Assembly: GCF_048820935.1 (NCBI RefSeq)
Contig: NZ_JBMERD010000002.1
Coordinates: 62,001 to 126,000, forward strand
DNA length: 64,000 bases
DNA from: Algicoccus sp048820935
Lineage (GTDB): Bacteria; Pseudomonadota; Gammaproteobacteria; Burkholderiales; Burkholderiaceae_B
Reading direction: 5' to 3'
The position numbers were made by a program, and so were the translations under genes. Below the pieces are notes generated by a model that made no database searches, was not told the DNA's origin, and saw only the letters and a list, made by a program, of their open reading frames with translations. Of this stretch, positions 63,557 to 64,000 are shown piece after piece. Numbering within the stretch: the first letter of the stretch is position 1; each line of letters opens with the position of its first letter.

Positions 63557-63570
63557 TTGATATAGATCAG
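63557..63570 (+). promoter_or_regulatory. FNR/ANR-type box upstream of the cytochrome c peroxidase gene
   Basis: TTGATATAGATCAG fits the TTGAT-N4-ATCAA consensus with one mismatch in the last base. It is centred about 80 bases before the start codon. Peroxidases of this class are commonly induced under low oxygen by FNR/ANR, so the placement is sensible. The rest of 63328-63644 shows no gene. Confidence 0.6.
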
Positions 63571-63644
63571 CACATCGGCCTATTAAGTATGGTTTGATAG
63601 CGGTAGGCAATAAAACGGTTACAACTCGAATAAGAGGTATTTCT

Positions 63645-64000
63645 ATGAAATTGCGCATGACAGGCTTATCCGTGGCCCTGCTTTGTGGTTACAGTGCAGC
63701 GACAATGGCTGCTTCAGACGTGAACGTGAAAGAGTTGCGCGAATTGTCGCAGCAATTGTTTGCGCCCATTCCAACAGCGGAAGTTGTGATCGCTGAAAGA
63801 AAAGTTGATCCCAATCAGATTGAACTTGGCAAGATGTTGTTCTTTGAACCACGCTTGTCCTCCAGTCATATCATTACCTGTAACACCTGTCACAGTGTGG
63901 GTACAGGTGGTGCCGATAACATTCCAGTCGCGGTTGGTCACGGCTGGCAGGCAGGTCCTCGTAACTCCCCCACAGTCCTGAATGCGGTCTTTAACATCGC
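63645..64000 (+). CDS. Di-heme cytochrome c peroxidase (N-terminal part, runs off the right edge)
   Basis: The first 118 codons are present. A Sec signal peptide (MKLRMTGLSVALLCGYSAATMA) precedes LFAPIPTAEVVIAERKVDPNQIELGKMLFFEPRLSSSHIITCNTCHSVGTGGADN, with the first c-type heme motif CNTCH; AVGHGWQAGPRNSPTVLNAVFN follows. This is the bacterial CcpA/MauG-like di-heme peroxidase family, which reduces hydrogen peroxide in the periplasm with electrons from cytochrome c. AAGAGG lies upstream of the ATG. The second heme site is beyond the window. Confidence 0.93.
   Translation, partial: MKLRMTGLSVALLCGYSAATMAASDVNVKELRELSQQLFAPIPTAEVVIAERKVDPNQIELGKMLFFEPRLSSSHIITCNTCHSVGTGGADNIPVAVGHGWQAGPRNSPTVLNAVFNI

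Overview
The window looks like chromosome of a betaproteobacterium of the order Burkholderiales, most like the Alcaligenaceae. Signs are the giant FAD/Fe-S oxidoreductase with an N-terminal DUF3683-type region, a Bug/TctC-type binding-protein relic, the pcm-tolC pair, the ubiE / ubiJ-like / ubiB group, and rplU-rpmA-obg-proB next to ispB. Base composition by eye is moderate and drops visibly in the CRISPR-cas block. I cannot name genus or species.

Layout. 1-5.4 kb: rsmI (minus, runs off the left edge), a structured intergenic segment, a beta-carbonic anhydrase, an MFS carrier and the TRAP membrane genes dctQM. 5.4-9.1 kb: a scar of mobile DNA. It holds a broken brnA-like antitoxin, an IS3-family orfB tail into which an IS256-family element inserted with an 8-bp target duplication, an N-truncated IS1634-type transposase and the tail of an unidentified helical-repeat gene. 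9.2-13.1 kb: a TRAP binding protein facing its presumed membrane partners across that scar, ilvA, a MobA-like nucleotidyltransferase and a YqaA-type membrane protein. 13.2-20 kb: the 1311-residue oxidoreductase and 5-oxoprolinase genes pxpBCA. 20.2-29.6 kb: ubiquinone genes, a heptose adenylyltransferase, pcm-tolC and thiG-thiD. 28.8-35.8 kb: vitamin B12 genes, with btuF and btuB behind a cobalamin riboswitch and divergent from B12-dependent metH.

36.4-48.8 kb is the accessory island: hicAB, a complete type I-E CRISPR-Cas locus, a 34-repeat array, then two decayed transposase fragments. The cas order is cas3-cse1-cse2-cas6e-cas7-cas5-cas1-cas2, with cas6e moved relative to the E. coli arrangement. 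Two array features stand out. The nucleotide after the invariant 28-nt repeat core is a pyrimidine at all 34 repeats. The only two repeats with a base change sit side by side around the only 34-nt spacer, which is what a mid-array (ectopic) spacer insertion would leave.

49-58.7 kb: an RraA-family gene, a doubly damaged tctC-like pseudogene, acnA, a divergent GntR regulator, prpF, a lipoprotein with a SecD-like segment, an exported methyltransferase-like protein and an APC permease. 59-64 kb: proB, obg, rpmA, rplU, divergent ispB, tRNA-Pro(CGG), and the start of a cytochrome c peroxidase preceded by an FNR-type site.

I see no wholly new multi-gene system. The most informative material is the CRISPR array structure and the mobile-element scar between the TRAP genes.
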